The notes under the pieces were generated by a model. That model made no database searches. It saw only the letters and a list, made by a program, of their open reading frames with translations, and was not told where the DNA came from. Made by a program: the position numbers and the translations under genes. Positions 1 through 10,889 of a DNA stretch of 50,003 nt are shown piece by piece (the stretch's first letter is position 1; every line of letters begins with the position of its first letter). The DNA is from Zygnema cylindricum (Eukaryota > Streptophyta > Zygnematophyceae > Zygnematales > Zygnemataceae). Location: positions 96,997-146,999 of the forward strand of contig JBBHKE010001012.1 in assembly GCA_037447655.1 (NCBI GenBank), given 5' to 3'.

Positions 1-1
1 T

Positions 2-451
2 CCTAGGTGGAAGTTGCTTCCTTTGTTTTCTTTCTCTCGGTGGACATGCAAGTCCTTGAGTGAGATGGCGTAGGATGAAGTGCTTTGCCGCCATATTGTT
101 GAAGTCCCAGGTTTCAGTATCATTCTCCTCGTTCCTCGGAATAGGTGACATGAATGCTGAACCAGTTGGTATAAGTGTGGTCGCCTCCTTCTCCTTTCCT
201 TTGTCCATCACCTCTCTTTCTTTTGTTTCCTTCGTTGAAGGTGGATCCTCTTTTCTGGTGAATCTGCTTCCTCCAAACCGTGGAGGAATTCCAAGACTTG
301 ATGGGCGCCCCAAACGTCCACTCACTATCCCCCAAAACCTTTTTTCGCATAGAGCTACTATCATCATACTTTCCCAGTATATGAAGCCAGATCCATTAAA
401 GATTGGTACCCTAGAGTGTGGGCCCATAACGTGAAACTCTGAGACCTCCAT
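2..451 (-). CDS. Retroelement gag, N-terminal part (cut by window edge)
   Basis: Reading leftwards from an ATG at 451, the minus strand is open without a stop for 150 codons to the window edge. The start of the protein is MEVSEFHVMGPHSRVPIFNG, followed by GFIYWESMM; this resembles the N-terminus of Ty1-copia gag proteins (hydrophobic-FxG-x-F-x-x-W pattern). Further on, TWDFNNMAAKHFILRHL matches IWECKNTVAKHLILRNV in the decayed gag at 5042-5776, so the two belong to one family. Residues about 45-115 are rich in K, E, R and G and look disordered. This copy shows no stop or frameshift in the visible part, unlike its relative. Gag would form the capsid of the retrotransposon particle in the cytoplasm. 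The start was chosen because the same M-E/D start aligns in four copies. The family assignment is from pattern memory, not a search. Confidence 0.75.
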   Translation of the reverse strand, partial: MEVSEFHVMGPHSRVPIFNGSGFIYWESMMIVALCEKRFWGIVSGRLGRPSSLGIPPRFGGSRFTRKEDPPSTKETKEREVMDKGKEKEATTLIPTGSAFMSPIPRNEENDTETWDFNNMAAKHFILRHLTQGLACPPRERKQRKQLPPR

Positions 452-1350
452 AAGTCCTCAGAGTGGACAGCTTCTAAGAAGCCTTTAGGATAACCCTGAC
501 TCCCGTGAGTCGATAGCAAAAAGAATCTCTGAATTTGCTCCCCTGAGCAGTAAGTTATGGAGGGTCAAATTTGACCTTTTGTAGAGAAGCTCATTGGGAG
601 AGAGGGTCCTATCTCCTAATTTTTCTAAGTTCTATCTCTCTCATAGACTCTATTCACTGATGTACGGAGCCAATCAGAATGCAATTCCGTACACAAAAGT
701 ACAGCTGCCGGTGTACTTTCTGTACGAACACTGTACGACATGGCCGAAATGTCGACACGTGGTATGTCCGGATTCGCTCCCGTAATCCTCGGAGATGCCG
801 GGATCTAATGTAATTCCGCCACGTGTCATCCAATGTGGCGATGACCACAAACCGCTGAAATCCTCTTCCGCGATCTCGACGTTAATTTCGGCCGTCCGAT
901 TAAATTCATATTTAATCGTAGCCGTAATAAATACATGTGCGATATTGTTTTCTTTAAAGAAACAAATGCGCGGTATTGGTTTCTTATCCGTACCGCAATC
1001 CGTTCTTTTACAATTATGGATCTATGTCTCCTGTAAACAGTTATAGTTAAATGAATTTTCCAACTTGTTAATATTTAATTAAATATCAAACCCTATATTA
1101 CGTAACACTCGATAAAGACTTAATGGCTAAGGCTACCGGCTTCCGGCTGTTTGCCGGCCGGTAGGTACCAGGATCAAATCCTATAGCCAGCACTTTCCTT
1201 TTATTAAATAAACCCCTAACTAATATATAATCCCCGTAAACTTCTGGATAGCCTAGGTAGCCATGGCTCTAGCTCCCTCTCCAATTTCTCACTGACTGCG
1301 ACAAGTTTAAGAGTTGGAGAGAGAAGTTAGAGGTAGACTGCCTCGGAAAA
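430..1350 (-). mobile_element. Retroelement leader / LTR-like segment, copy A
   Basis: Read on the minus strand this segment parallels 3925-5060, 7070-8250 and 10930-11745. It runs from a GAGGCAGTCTACCTCTAAC block, through a GAGCCATGGC block, a tRNA-like relic, an AT-rich part ending in TTCATTTAAC, a GTACGG-rich part, and four small hairpins, to the gag ATG at 451. The hairpins are at 563-576 (perfect palindrome GGTCAAATTTGACC), 536-549 (TGCTC/GAGCA) and 498-511 (GACTC/GAGTC), plus the start-codon hairpin 436-464. The far repeat of this element lies outside the window, so LTR status cannot be tested here. Confidence 0.7.
1105..1195 (+). other. tRNA-like relic inside copy A
   Basis: On the plus strand TGGCTA near the start can pair with TAGCCA near 1186, and AGGATCAAATCCT resembles a degenerate T-arm/B box. 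The middle is a GC-rich CCGGC/GCCGG stem. It is antisense to the retroelement and sits at the same relative place as relics in the other copies. It lacks a clear anticodon arm and is not a functional tRNA gene. Confidence 0.4.
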
Positions 1351-1433
1351 TACTTTAAATGGACATTTATTTTCTACAAAGATGAGGCGCTTTGCCTTTG
1401 CGTCTCTTTTCTGATCGATGTGAAATGGCATCA

Positions 1434-1893
1434 GAATTTGAAGACCCCTGCAAAAAAAAATCCATACTGGACGAAAACGGACAAAATTAAAGAAATTGTG
1501 TACTTTTCTTCGTCGTATTAGTTACGCAAATGGACAAAACATAGCGAATTATGTACTTTTCATTGTCTTTGGAAATCGTATGATAATTTTCGAAAATTAC
1601 GACACGTGCGAATATATGTTCCTATTTGTTTATGGAAAATACATTTTTTTTAAAACATATCGCGCATGTGTTTTAAACGTAAGGTTGAAGATGACGTTTT
1701 TTGTTCTGGAAGTGAATCGAAAAACACAAGACGACAAAATTTTATACATCTTAAATTTGAGGATGACGCAAATTGTACTCTACAAATTTGCGATTCCTTC
1801 GTACGATTGCAACTTAGGCAGTACGGCGCTAAGTTTTACAAGAAAATGACAAAAAAAAACCGTTACTTATGCACATGGGGAGATACCCTAAGG
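1434..1893 (+). mobile_element. Single arm of a fold-back element
   Basis: This arm starts with a GAAGACCCCTGCAAAA block and ends near GCACATGGGG. It is the inverted counterpart of 1898-2300 (for example ACTTAGGCAGTACGGCGCTAAG against CTTAGCGCCGTACTG) and runs parallel to 3345-3704. With the left arm of the next element it forms a palindrome centred near 1889. No coding sequence is seen; the open frames at 1496-2034 are in repeat DNA. Confidence 0.6.
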
Positions 1894-1897
1894 GTAT

Positions 1898-3704
1898 GGC
1901 CCCATGTGGCTAAGTTCGGGTTTTTTTCTGTCGTTTTCCTTTCAAACTTAGCGCCGTACTGTTTAAGCTGCGATCGTACGAAGAAATCGCAAATTTGTAT
2001 AGTACAATTTGCGTCATTCTTTCACTTAGGATGAAGGAAAATTTGTCGTCTTGCGTTTTTTCGACCCACTGTCACGTAATCGTCAAACTTATCATAAAAC
2101 ACATCGGCAATGTGTTTTAAGCTAAGTAAAATTCGTTTACACCAATAGGAAAACAATTTTGCACGTGGGAAATTTTTTCAAAATTTTTTGACGAAAAAAA
2201 AGTACAGGGTTGTTGGGTTTTGTCCTGTAGTACCTTGTATGGTTTTTTTTTGCAGAGGTCTCGATGCTGCAGTGTCATTTCACACAAAGTTGAAAAATCT
2301 GCGAAGGTGAAAAATCTGCGAAGTCATGGCGGCCTGACAGGTGAGGTTTCCGCAAAGGGATGTCGTACAGCCACGGCTGCAAGGCTGTACATCTACGATG
2401 TCACGCAATGACATGCGACATACCAAATCGTTTCAAAAATTACGATGTGTCTTGCGACGCTTCAAAAAGTTTTGAAAAAATAAGGTGCGGCAAAGACAAA
2501 TTGTACACGGTGACAGCCTTCACAGGCGTTGTCGACGTATACAGTCATCACAAACTTAAGTAACAATCTCGAGAAAATACATAGAGACACTTGAAATCCG
2601 AGACCGTCGGATCCGCGCTAAAATCCAAAGTAAGTACGCTAAGTTACAACTACATGAGGCCGTACCTTAACACGACAATAAGACCTTGTCGTTCAGTACA
2701 CCGTGTATCGCTATTACTGTTAATGTTTTTTTCGCCAACTAATTTTTTTTTTCTCCGTACACACTTGTCTGATTGTCGATATGACGGTTTTGATTGAAAG
2801 GTAAGATTCTCAGCTTCCAATTGGAGGTCTCGAATTGAGAACCGCACTAGCATGTACGGAGAAAAGCTGCTTTAAATGGCAAAAAATATTAACACTAATA
2901 GTGGTAAACGATATACTGTACTTTCGCAAGAGTGCGCTTTCTTCACGGGTAAGGGTACAACCCCATGTATGTGTAACTTAGCGAACTTACATTGTATTTT
3001 AGCGCGAAACTGGCGGACCCGGATTTCTGGTGTCTCTATGTGTTTACTCCAAATTGTTACTTAAGTTTTGTATTCCTCGACAACGCCCGTGACGGCTATC
3101 ACCGTGTACAATCTGTCTTGGAGCACAGTATTTTTTCAAAACTTTTTGAAGTGTCGCAAGACACATCGTAATTTTTGAAACGATTTCCGGATTTGGTATG
3201 TCGTATGTCATTGCGTGACATCGTAGACGTACAGCCTTGCAGCCGTGGCAGTACGACATGCCTTTGCGTAAACCTCTCCTGTTCGGCCGCCATGACTTCG
3301 CAGATTTCACAAATTTTTCAACTTTGCGTGAAATGACACTGCAGCTTTGAGACCCCTGCAAAAATAAAAACATACAACATGCAAGAGGAAAAAAACAAAC
3401 AACCTTGTATTTTTTTTCGTCGTCAAAAACTTCTAAAAACTTTTCACACGTGGGAATATGTTTTCCTATTGGTTTTACTTTGCTTAAAACACATTGCCGC
3501 TGTGGATTATGATAAGTTTGAAGGTGACGCGACAATGGTTAAAAAATCGCAAGACGACAAATTTTCATATATCCTAAATTCGCAAATGACGCAAATTGTG
3601 CTCAACAAATTTGCGGTTTCTTCGTACAGTGCAACTAAGGCAGTACGGCTCTAAGTTACAAAGAATAACGATAGAAAAAAACCCGTACTTAGCCGCATGG
3701 GGCC
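1898..3704. mobile_element. Large fold-back element with long inverted arms
   Basis: The ends are inverted copies: GGCCCCATGTGGCTAAG at 1898 and its near reverse complement ending CATGGGGCC at 3704. The arms continue inward for about 0.8 kb each. Blocks at 2270-2560 (AAAGTTGAAAAATCTGCGAAG, GACAGCC near GTACACGG, GTTGTCGACG) recur inverted at 3070-3340, and GTACACCGTGTATCGCTATTA at 2697 recurs inverted at 2890-2922. Only a short loop region near 2740-2880 is unpaired. No transposase is visible, so this is a non-autonomous DNA element or an inverted duplication. Transcription through it would give a long hairpin RNA (inference). Confidence 0.7.
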
Positions 3705-3924
3705 GTAGCGTAATAATCGTAACGAATAACAAAATTTTATTAGTCCATTCTTTTTATCTGGAAAGATGGTACATCGAAACCGATATCAGGTATCCACCGA
3801 AAACCGATACATCCCGTGATAAGATGGGGGCTCAACAAGGAGAGAGAATGGGGGCGGGGTCTGATTTTTTTTTTTATGTCGGAGTACTCTAACTTCCCTA
3901 CGGAAGTGCGCAACACTTTGTTGA

Positions 3925-5060
3925 AATTTAAGTATTTTCTGGTCTATATAAGGATGGAAAAAGAAATAGGCAATCTTGCCTCTAACTCCCTTCTCCAAGC
4001 CCCCACACTTGTTGTAGTCACTGAGGCTCAATAGGGAGCTAGAGCCATAGCTCCCTAGGACCTCTACAGGGACAGGAAGTAGCTTTGGTATATTTACTAA
4101 AAGGTAGTGCGGACCCATGATTTGATCCTAGTACCTCATCTGTAAGTCTGCCTGTAGCAGTGAGCTTCAGCCTATAGACTAGGACTTGTGCTGAAATATA
4201 TAGGGTTCCATGGATATTTAAAGGTTAACACGTAGACTTATTCATTTAACGTAACAAATAAGATTCTCAACACATAGATACAACTAGATTTAATATGAAT
4301 TAGGACACCGCACGAAACATATATACGACATATTTATTTTGACGGCTAAAATTAAAAGTCGGTCTTGATAAGACAGCCATGGTTGGAGTCGATATCGCGG
4401 AGTGGGCGTTTTGGCGTTTTGCGGTCACCACCACTCCGGATGACACGTGGCAACATCTTACGAATTTTCTGAATCTCCGGAGCGCACAATAACAAGTCTG
4501 AATATGACAGATATCACAGTCATGGCCATGCCGTACAAATGGCGTACATTAAGTACTCCGGCACCTGTACTTTTTGTACGGTACAGTCCTGTGATTGGTG
4601 CCGTAACTCAGTAGTAGAGGGTTTAGAGTGGGGTTTAGGACTTAGAAAAATAGTAGGTAGTCGCCTCTCTCTAAGAGAACTTCTGTACAAAAGGTCAACT
4701 TTGACTATCCATAACTAATTGCTCAGGGGAGCAAATTCAGAAATTCTTTTTGCTACGGACTCAACAGAGTCCAATCATTAGAAAGAGGTAGCTGGTCAGA
4801 TATTTTACCTGTCAGGGTGGTGGTATTTTCAAGGGAAATTCAAAGTAGGGGAATGTGTCCAAATACTAATATTCTAACTTTGCATTCTGTTTGGGAACTG
4901 AGCATACAAAAAGTATTATTTCATAAGGGTGAACCTATATTGGGTCTTTGATTGTCAAGATGTCAGTCATTTGGGTTTGTATCTACTTGGATTCGGCACT
5001 ATCTAGATAAGCTTCTTTGGATCTTCAATTTTTGTGGGGGAATGGACCCCATAGAGTTTC
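3925..5060 (+). repeat. Left direct repeat (LTR-like) of copy B retroelement
   Basis: This segment repeats at 7070-8250 in the same orientation. The last 190 bases (about 4815-5005) are almost identical to 7990-8180. A TATA box, CTATATAAGG, lies at 3944, only about 20 bases into the repeat; the equivalent in the right copy is mutated. The repeat contains an antisense tRNA-like relic, GTAC-rich sequence and the hairpin series (4719-4734, 4757-4772, 5035-5051). It extends past the gag ATG at 5042. I see no obvious initiator-tRNA primer-binding site between the repeat and gag. Exact ends and target-site duplications were not resolved. Confidence 0.6.
4085..4195 (-). other. tRNA-like relic inside copy B left repeat
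   Basis: On the minus strand the block AGGATCAAATCATGGGTCC resembles a degenerate B box and acceptor end, preceded by CTATAGGCTGAAGCTCACTG. It occupies the same relative place as the relics in copies A, C, D and E. No functional cloverleaf can be drawn. Confidence 0.35.
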
Positions 5061-5776
5061 AAGTTATATGCCCACCATCTAGGGTGCCTATGTTTGATGG
5101 AACAGACTTCACTTATAAGGAATTTACGATGGAGGGATTGCTTTTCGAAAAGCACCTATAGGGAATCGTTTTGGGACAAGTGAGGTGTTTGCCACCGCGC
5201 TTCGGTGGAGCTCACCATAGAGATTCATCTGGGGCTTCCCATAAAACTAACCAGAGTTTAGATGCAACGGAAGGTGAAGGAGAAAACATTACCATAGAAA
5301 AGAGAATACGATAGAAGGGTAGAGGAACACCTATGGTGAGGGGAGCTAGGCTCTCGGCTACGATTCCACCTGTAGGAGGTATAACTAAACCAAAAACTGA
5401 AGAAAATGATAGTAAAATTTGGGAGTGTAAAAATACTGTAGCAAAACATCTCATACTCAGAAACGTGTCTAAGTCTAAAGCTATCACTTTTATAGCCTTA
5501 ACCAAATCTTCAGAAATTTGGGAAGCTCTAATTAAGACTTATAAGAGTGAAACTAAACAGAGGCAGCAATTAGTATTTACATCAATAGAGGCCTATGTTT
5601 ATAAAGGCGGTAGCATGATAAAGTTTTGCAATGATATTGCTCCATTATATGTTGAGCTTGCTAGTGCACGATATGTAGCATCTGAGGAGAGAAAGATTAA
5701 CACACTAATCATGAAACTCCCAGATGAGTACGAAAACATCATTAACCGTATGCAAGAAAAAGATGGCTCCTCATAG
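5042..5776 (+). pseudogene. Decayed Ty1-copia-like gag of copy B
   Basis: The frame beginning ATG at 5042 reads MDPIEFQVICPPSRVPMFDG, with GTDFTYKEF as the copia-type gag start. It has in-frame TAG stops at 5159 and about 5309, then stays open to the stop at 5774. The body contains IWECKNTVAKHLILRNV, AITFIALTKSSEIWEALIK and NTLIMKLPDEYENIINRM, which follow the order of copia gag (UBN2-type) motifs: VAKHLxL, SSEIWExLxKxY and LxxLPDEYE. The same protein start occurs in copy A. Two stops make this copy defective unless read through. Family assignment is by motif order and is fairly secure; the length to 5776 is short of a full gag, which resumes in another frame downstream. Confidence 0.75.
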
Positions 5777-6311
5777 ACTTGGAGCATTACCATGGGGATG
5801 ATTCTTTTGTAGGGGAAGTGACAGGGTGAATGCACTAACAGCTGGTGGTGACTGGCGGAAGCATGATGAGAGGAATGGTGGTGACGGGCGAAAGCGTGAA
5901 GAGAGGAATGATGGTGACGCGCGGAAGCATGATGAGAGGAAGAAAGACAAAGATAAACCTTATCGGAACTTCTGTGGAAAGAGAGGGAGAGGAAAAGAGA
6001 AGTGAGCGTTGAAAGGAGGGGTTTGCTTCTTTCGTAAGGAACCGGGTCACTATTTGGAGGAATGTCCTTGTTTGGAAGAAATTAGAAGTTGGAATGTGGA
6101 TGAAGAGGAAGAAAAGGGAGAGGAGATACAGGATGAAGATATTTCGGAGCTTCTTCGCATCGGTAGTATGGGGAAGAGAGAAAAGTACACAAAAATTCCA
6201 CGAAAGCAACAGTGTGCTTTTGGAGGTATAAAAAAAGTAAAGAGAAAGGAGGTACTTGAGGGAGTTAGGCATGATAAGGAAGTCAAGGAGTGTAGGGTAA
6301 ATGACTTATAA
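5777..6311 (+). pseudogene. gag C-terminal part with basic repeats and a degenerate zinc knuckle
   Basis: After one frame change the coding signal continues. About 5847-5942 encodes three tandem copies of a 12-residue unit like GDxRKHDERNxG (36-bp repeat), a basic RNA-binding-like region. Then follow RNFCGKRGRGKEK, a TGA stop at 6003, and from 6009 GGVCFFRKEPGHYLEECPC. This resembles a CCHC zinc knuckle (C-x2-C-x4-H-x4-C) with the second cysteine replaced by arginine. An acidic E-rich segment follows to the TAA at 6309. Nucleocapsid function is inferred from position and pattern. Confidence 0.6.
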
Positions 6312-6880
6312 ATGAGAAAATCAGATCTAGAATTAAAATTGGAAAAAGGGAAAAATCAGAATATTGATGATATTTTCATATATATTTTGGAGACAGAAAA
6401 CAGGTCGAAAGAAGAGACTTTAACGGATTCCATGGAAAAGGGAGAAGTAAATCTAGAGGGGGCTCCAAAGGATTGGGGAGATAAGAATATTTTATGAATG
6501 GTTTAGGGGAGGAGATATATTCTTTGGGAATCAAAATAGAAAGTGATAGTGGAAAGAATTTCATAGGAGAGAGTGAGGGAAGTTCAGAAAATGGGTTAAT
6601 CATCATGGACAAATATATGAGTACGGACGATATAGATTTTATGAGGAACTTAGTGGGGACTCTTGATTTAAGGATAAATTTGGGGGGTAATGTATTTAAC
6701 ATCACTAATGGGAGTGATGCCATTTATGAAGGTATGCTTGTAAAATGGTTAGCATCTGGGTATGTGTTGCAGGTTGGGGATGGGGCTGGTTGTTTGAAAT
6801 GCAAGTGGGAATCTGGATTTTTCTCGAATGAAAAAGGGATGAGGTGGATAAAATCCTTGCTCCAAAAGCCGGATTTATAA
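6312..6880 (+). CDS. Two small ORFs of unknown function in copy B
   Basis: ORF 6312-6497 (61 aa) follows the previous stop directly, in the same frame; it is K/E-rich and unrecognised. ORF 6494-6880 (128 aa) overlaps it by ATGA. It contains DKYMSTDDIDFMRNLVGTLD, then INLGGNVFNITNG and GYVLQVGDGAGCLKCKWESG. None of the copia pol motifs (protease DSG, integrase HHCC, RT YVDD, RNase H) is visible, so the element is non-autonomous or this segment replaces pol. These could be a decayed single frame (one stop and one frame change) or two real small proteins. I do not recognise the family. Confidence 0.4.
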
Positions 6881-6972
6881 AAAATGGCATGCAAACTAAA
6901 ATGTGTGATGCAATTATTATTTTGGTTCATCTAATACATGTTTCAAATATGAAGGTACTTTCTTAAACTTTT

Positions 6973-7003
6973 ATGAAAAGAAAAAAAAAAAGAAAAAAAA
7001 TTG
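6973..7003 (+). other. Purine tract before the right repeat
   Basis: A run of A and G (GAAAAGAAAAAAAAAAAGAA and on) lies about 70 bases before the right direct repeat begins. Position and composition fit a polypurine tract used for plus-strand priming in LTR retrotransposons, but it is not immediately adjacent to the detected repeat start. Confidence 0.35.
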
Positions 7004-7069
7004 TTTGTTTTTGTTGTGTTATTAAGTGTGAGTTGAAAGAAAAAATAGGCTAGAAAATAAGAGTGTTTA

Positions 7070-8250
7070 AATTTAAGAATTTTTTGGTCTGAATTACGAT
7101 AGAAAAGAGCGGAGGCAGTCTGCCTCTAACTCCATTCTCCAAGCCCCCGCACTTGGTGTAAACACTGAAGGCTAAATAGGGAGCTAGAGCCATGGTTGCC
7201 TAGGCCCTCTAGAGAGACAGGGAGTAGCTTTGGTGGATTTACCAAAAAGTAGTTTGACGAACCCAAGATTTGATGCTCGTACATGCTGTCTTTCAATCTG
7301 TCTGTAGCCGTTAGCTTTAGCCTATAGACTAGGACCAGCTTTGGCCTATAGACTAGGACTTAGGCTGAGGTATGTAGGGTTCGATAGATATTTAAAGGTT
7401 AACACGTACACTAATTCATTTAACATAACAAATAAGATTCTCAACACATAGATACAACTAGATTTAATACGAATTAGGATACAACACAAAACAAATATGC
7501 TGCATATTTATTTTGACGGCTAAAATTAAAAGTTGGTCTTGATCGGACAGCCATGGTAGGAGCCGATATCGCGGAGTGGGCGTTTTGGCGTTTTGCGGTC
7601 ACCGACACTCTGAATGACATGTGGCAACATCTTACGGGTTTGCGGAATCTCCGGAGCGCATGATAACAAGTCTGAAAGTGACAGATGTCACAGTCATGGC
7701 CATGCCGTACAAATGGTGTGCATAAAGTACTCCGACACCTGTACTTTATGTACGGTACATTCCTGTGATTGGTGTCGTACCTCAGTAGTCGAGGGTTTAG
7801 AGCGGGATTTAGGACTTAGAAAAATAGTAGGTAGTCGCCTCTGTGAGAGAGCTTCTATACAAAAGGTCAACTTTGACCAGCCATAACTAACTGCTCAGGG
7901 GAGCAAATTCAAAGATTCTTTTTGCTGTGGACTCAGGGGAGTCTAAGCTACAAGAAGGTGTAGTCGGTAAGAGTTTTTTCTTGCCAGGGTGGTGGTATTT
8001 TCAAGGGAAATTCAAAGTAGGGGAATGTGTCCAAATACTAATATTCTAACTTTGCATTCTGTTTGGGAACTGAGCATACAAAAAATATTATTTCATAAGG
8101 GTGAACCTATATTGGGTCTTTGATTGTCAAGATGTCAGTCATTTGGGTTTGTATCAACTTGGAGTCGGCACTATCTAAATAAGTTTCTTTGGATCTGCGA
8201 ATTCTGTGGGGGAATGGGAAATCTGTGGGGGAATGGACCCCATAGAACAC
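7070..8250 (+). repeat. Right direct repeat (LTR-like) of copy B retroelement
   Basis: It matches 3925-5060 in order and orientation, from AAATTTAAG at 7071 to GGAATGGACCCCATAGA near 8247. It has a degenerate TATA region, a small internal duplication of CTATAGACTAGGAC near 7325-7360, hairpins at 7865-7878, 7892-7905, 7930-7943 and 8226-8242, and a duplicated TGTGGGGGAATGG near 8208 and 8225. Similarity ends just after the gag ATG at 8233. It may be the 3' LTR or a second truncated insertion. Confidence 0.6.
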
Positions 8251-8254
8251 TTAA

Positions 8255-9555
8255 CCGTATGTATGGTGTACGGGCCGATAAATATCTCTTATTCATAGGT
8301 CAGAAATGGCCAAAAGGGTATACATCGCCAACGGGTAGAAGGCCACCGATACATAACACTATTATATTCACATATACCTCATAAAAAATCGGGATTTAGT
8401 TTTCATGAAGGTTTAAATTTATTCACTAAAAGTGCTGATTTTTTTGGGATACTAGTAAAAATACAATACAGTTTATAGTGAATCGCTTAAAGTGGTAGTA
8501 ACATTATATCCGCGCCCCTAAAATTTGACATTTAAAAATTTAACCTTTGAACCTTAAATAGAATAAATAATACTATTTTTTTCTTTACCTTAATAAAAGT
8601 ATAGGTTGGCCCGTTTTTAAATAGTGTTGTATATGAAATGTGCCAACCCGTACTAAAACTGCTCGTTTTTTGGTAAAAAAGTACGGAAAAAGTGCCAGAT
8701 AACGACATCGGGACCAAAAATGAGTGGCGCTGACACAAGAAAGCGCTCTCAAAATTGATTCGCAGCAATTAAAGGCGAGAGAAATCACGCGAACTTGTTC
8801 CACCATGTTCAAACTTCGACTATGTGAACACGGACTGCAGCCGGTACAATATGGGAATGCGTATCCAGATTAGTGGTAAGATGTACAAATTAGCAGTGTT
8901 GTGAAACGGTAAAAAACTTATCACCATAAAACCAATATTGATAGTTGTCGGTTATCGAAGGGTGAGGGGTCCCGATATATCGCTCCGAGACCAACAATTT
9001 CCGTATCCACGATAAGTTATATAGTACGCAATATGATGGTACTTTATATTATACTATATTATATTTTCATTATATGTAGCGTGGCATGCCAGGTTGACAA
9101 TTTGTGTTGAACTCGATTTAACAGGAGAACGAGGGTTCAGTACAACGACATAAACAATTCCCGCCAATAGTTACCGAACAGTTGTGTGGTTCACACTTGA
9201 AAAAAGGGGAAAATGATGTCATAAATATTGGGATATGTACGCCAAATTTCATATAATGATAAAAAACGTGGTGGTGACGCTTGGGACGGTAGATTTTGAC
9301 CATTTTGGAGCGTATCGGCGGACAAAAGATGCAGTTTTATGCGTCAAAACTCGACAGCTGCGTGTAGGAAACGACATCTGCCGTCTACCACCGGACATCA
9401 TGTTCGGAATACGTTTTTTCGTTTTTGAACAATTACGAAAACGAAGCGCACGGACGTGAACTGTACAAGAATTCATTCCCTCGCAAACTTATGAACAAAC
9501 TAGAGGACCAATCAAGTAAAAGAACATGTAATGTAAAAAAAAACAATAAACACCG
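8255..9555. other. Intergenic, no gene seen
   Basis: Mixed AT-rich sequence with GTACGG and TTTTGG blocks. Open frames at 8532-8812 and 9118-9476 have no recognisable domain, and overlapping frames on both strands argue against coding. Confidence 0.5.
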
Positions 9556-9559
9556 ATAG

Positions 9560-10880
9560 AAAAAAAAACTTAATACAAACTAATAACTGTTCCAATACTA
9601 ATTATATAGACTAATAACCGTGTTAATACTGATTAAACACTATCAATAACTGTACTAACACTGATTATAAAGACTAATACCTATATCAATACTAATTATA
9701 CAGAATTTTAATTGTTTTAATACAGATTATACATACTAATAACTGAACCAATACTAATTATACAAACTACTAAATATAAAACACTAATTATATCTACTAA
9801 AACTTGTACTAATACTTATTATACAAATTCATAACATTACTAATACTAATTTTACAAACTAGAAATTGAGTTAGTATTAATTACACAGACAAATATCTGT
9901 AAAAATTCTGATCATATAGTAATATTGTCCTCGTACTAATTATACAGTGCTAGTAACTGCACTAACACTAATTATATGGACTTGTAACTGTACTAACACT
10001 AATTATACACACTAATAATTGTGTTTATGTTAATTAAACAATATTTAGAACTGTACTGACACTAATTATATAGACTAATAACTGTGCTAATACTCATTAT
10101 ACAAACTAATAACTGTATTAATACTGATTATGCATACGACTAATTGGAGTAGTACTAATTATACAAGAAAAAACTAATTATACAAACAACTAGGTGAACC
10201 AATACTGATTAAACAAACTACAAAAAGTAAAACAATAATAATACATACTAAAAATTGTATTAATACTTATTATACAAACTAACTGTACGTTTACTAATGT
10301 TACAGAATAATAATCGTACCAATATAATTATACAGACTCTTAACTTTACTAATACTGATTATACGTACTAATAGTTGTACTAATACTAACCGCACTAATA
10401 CGGATTATACGTACTAATAACTAGACTAATACTGATTTTATAATTATTATTAGTACAATAGTACAGCTATTAGTCTTTATAATCAATATGAGCTGTATAA
10501 TCAATACAAACTTTATAATCAATATAAGTACAGTTATGAGTCTGTATAATCAGTATTGGTACACATATTAGTCGGTATAATAAAGTTATAGGTCTGTATA
10601 GTTGATGTTAATACATAAATTAGTAATGTCTAATTAGTATTAAGACAGTTATTAACAATGTATCTTTTCTATGAGTATTAATGCTAATTATTTAATACCT
10701 TTACTATCACTAATTATACAAACTAATAACTGGAAAAATGCCAATTATACAAAATGTACTAATACTAATTGCATAAACCAATAATGTGCTAATATTAATA
10801 ATACAAACAAAAAACTGATCTGATATTAATTGTAGAGAGTTATCTGTACTAATAACCGTGCTAACACTAATTATACATAT
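9560..10880. repeat. AT-rich satellite, about 30-bp period (left block)
   Basis: Imperfect tandem units built from ACTAATAACTGT and ACTAATACTAATTATACA fill this stretch. Between about 10440 and 10670 the units run inverted (TTATTAGTAC, GTATAATCAATA, CAGTTATTAGTC), then return to the original direction. Unit identity is uneven, which suggests an old array. Confidence 0.85.
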
Positions 10881-10889
10881 TAAAAACTG

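Noticed and set aside
60-434. Plus-strand 124-aa ORF
   Set aside because: Antisense to the intact gag frame of copy A, which has homology to the gag at 5042.
460-580. Hammerhead ribozyme (retrozyme) in the leader
   Set aside because: The core words CTGATGA and GAAA are not present in the right order near the hairpins in any copy.
1105-1195. Functional tRNA gene
   Set aside because: B-box and end pairing are only partial and the anticodon arm is missing; similar relics recur in all element copies.
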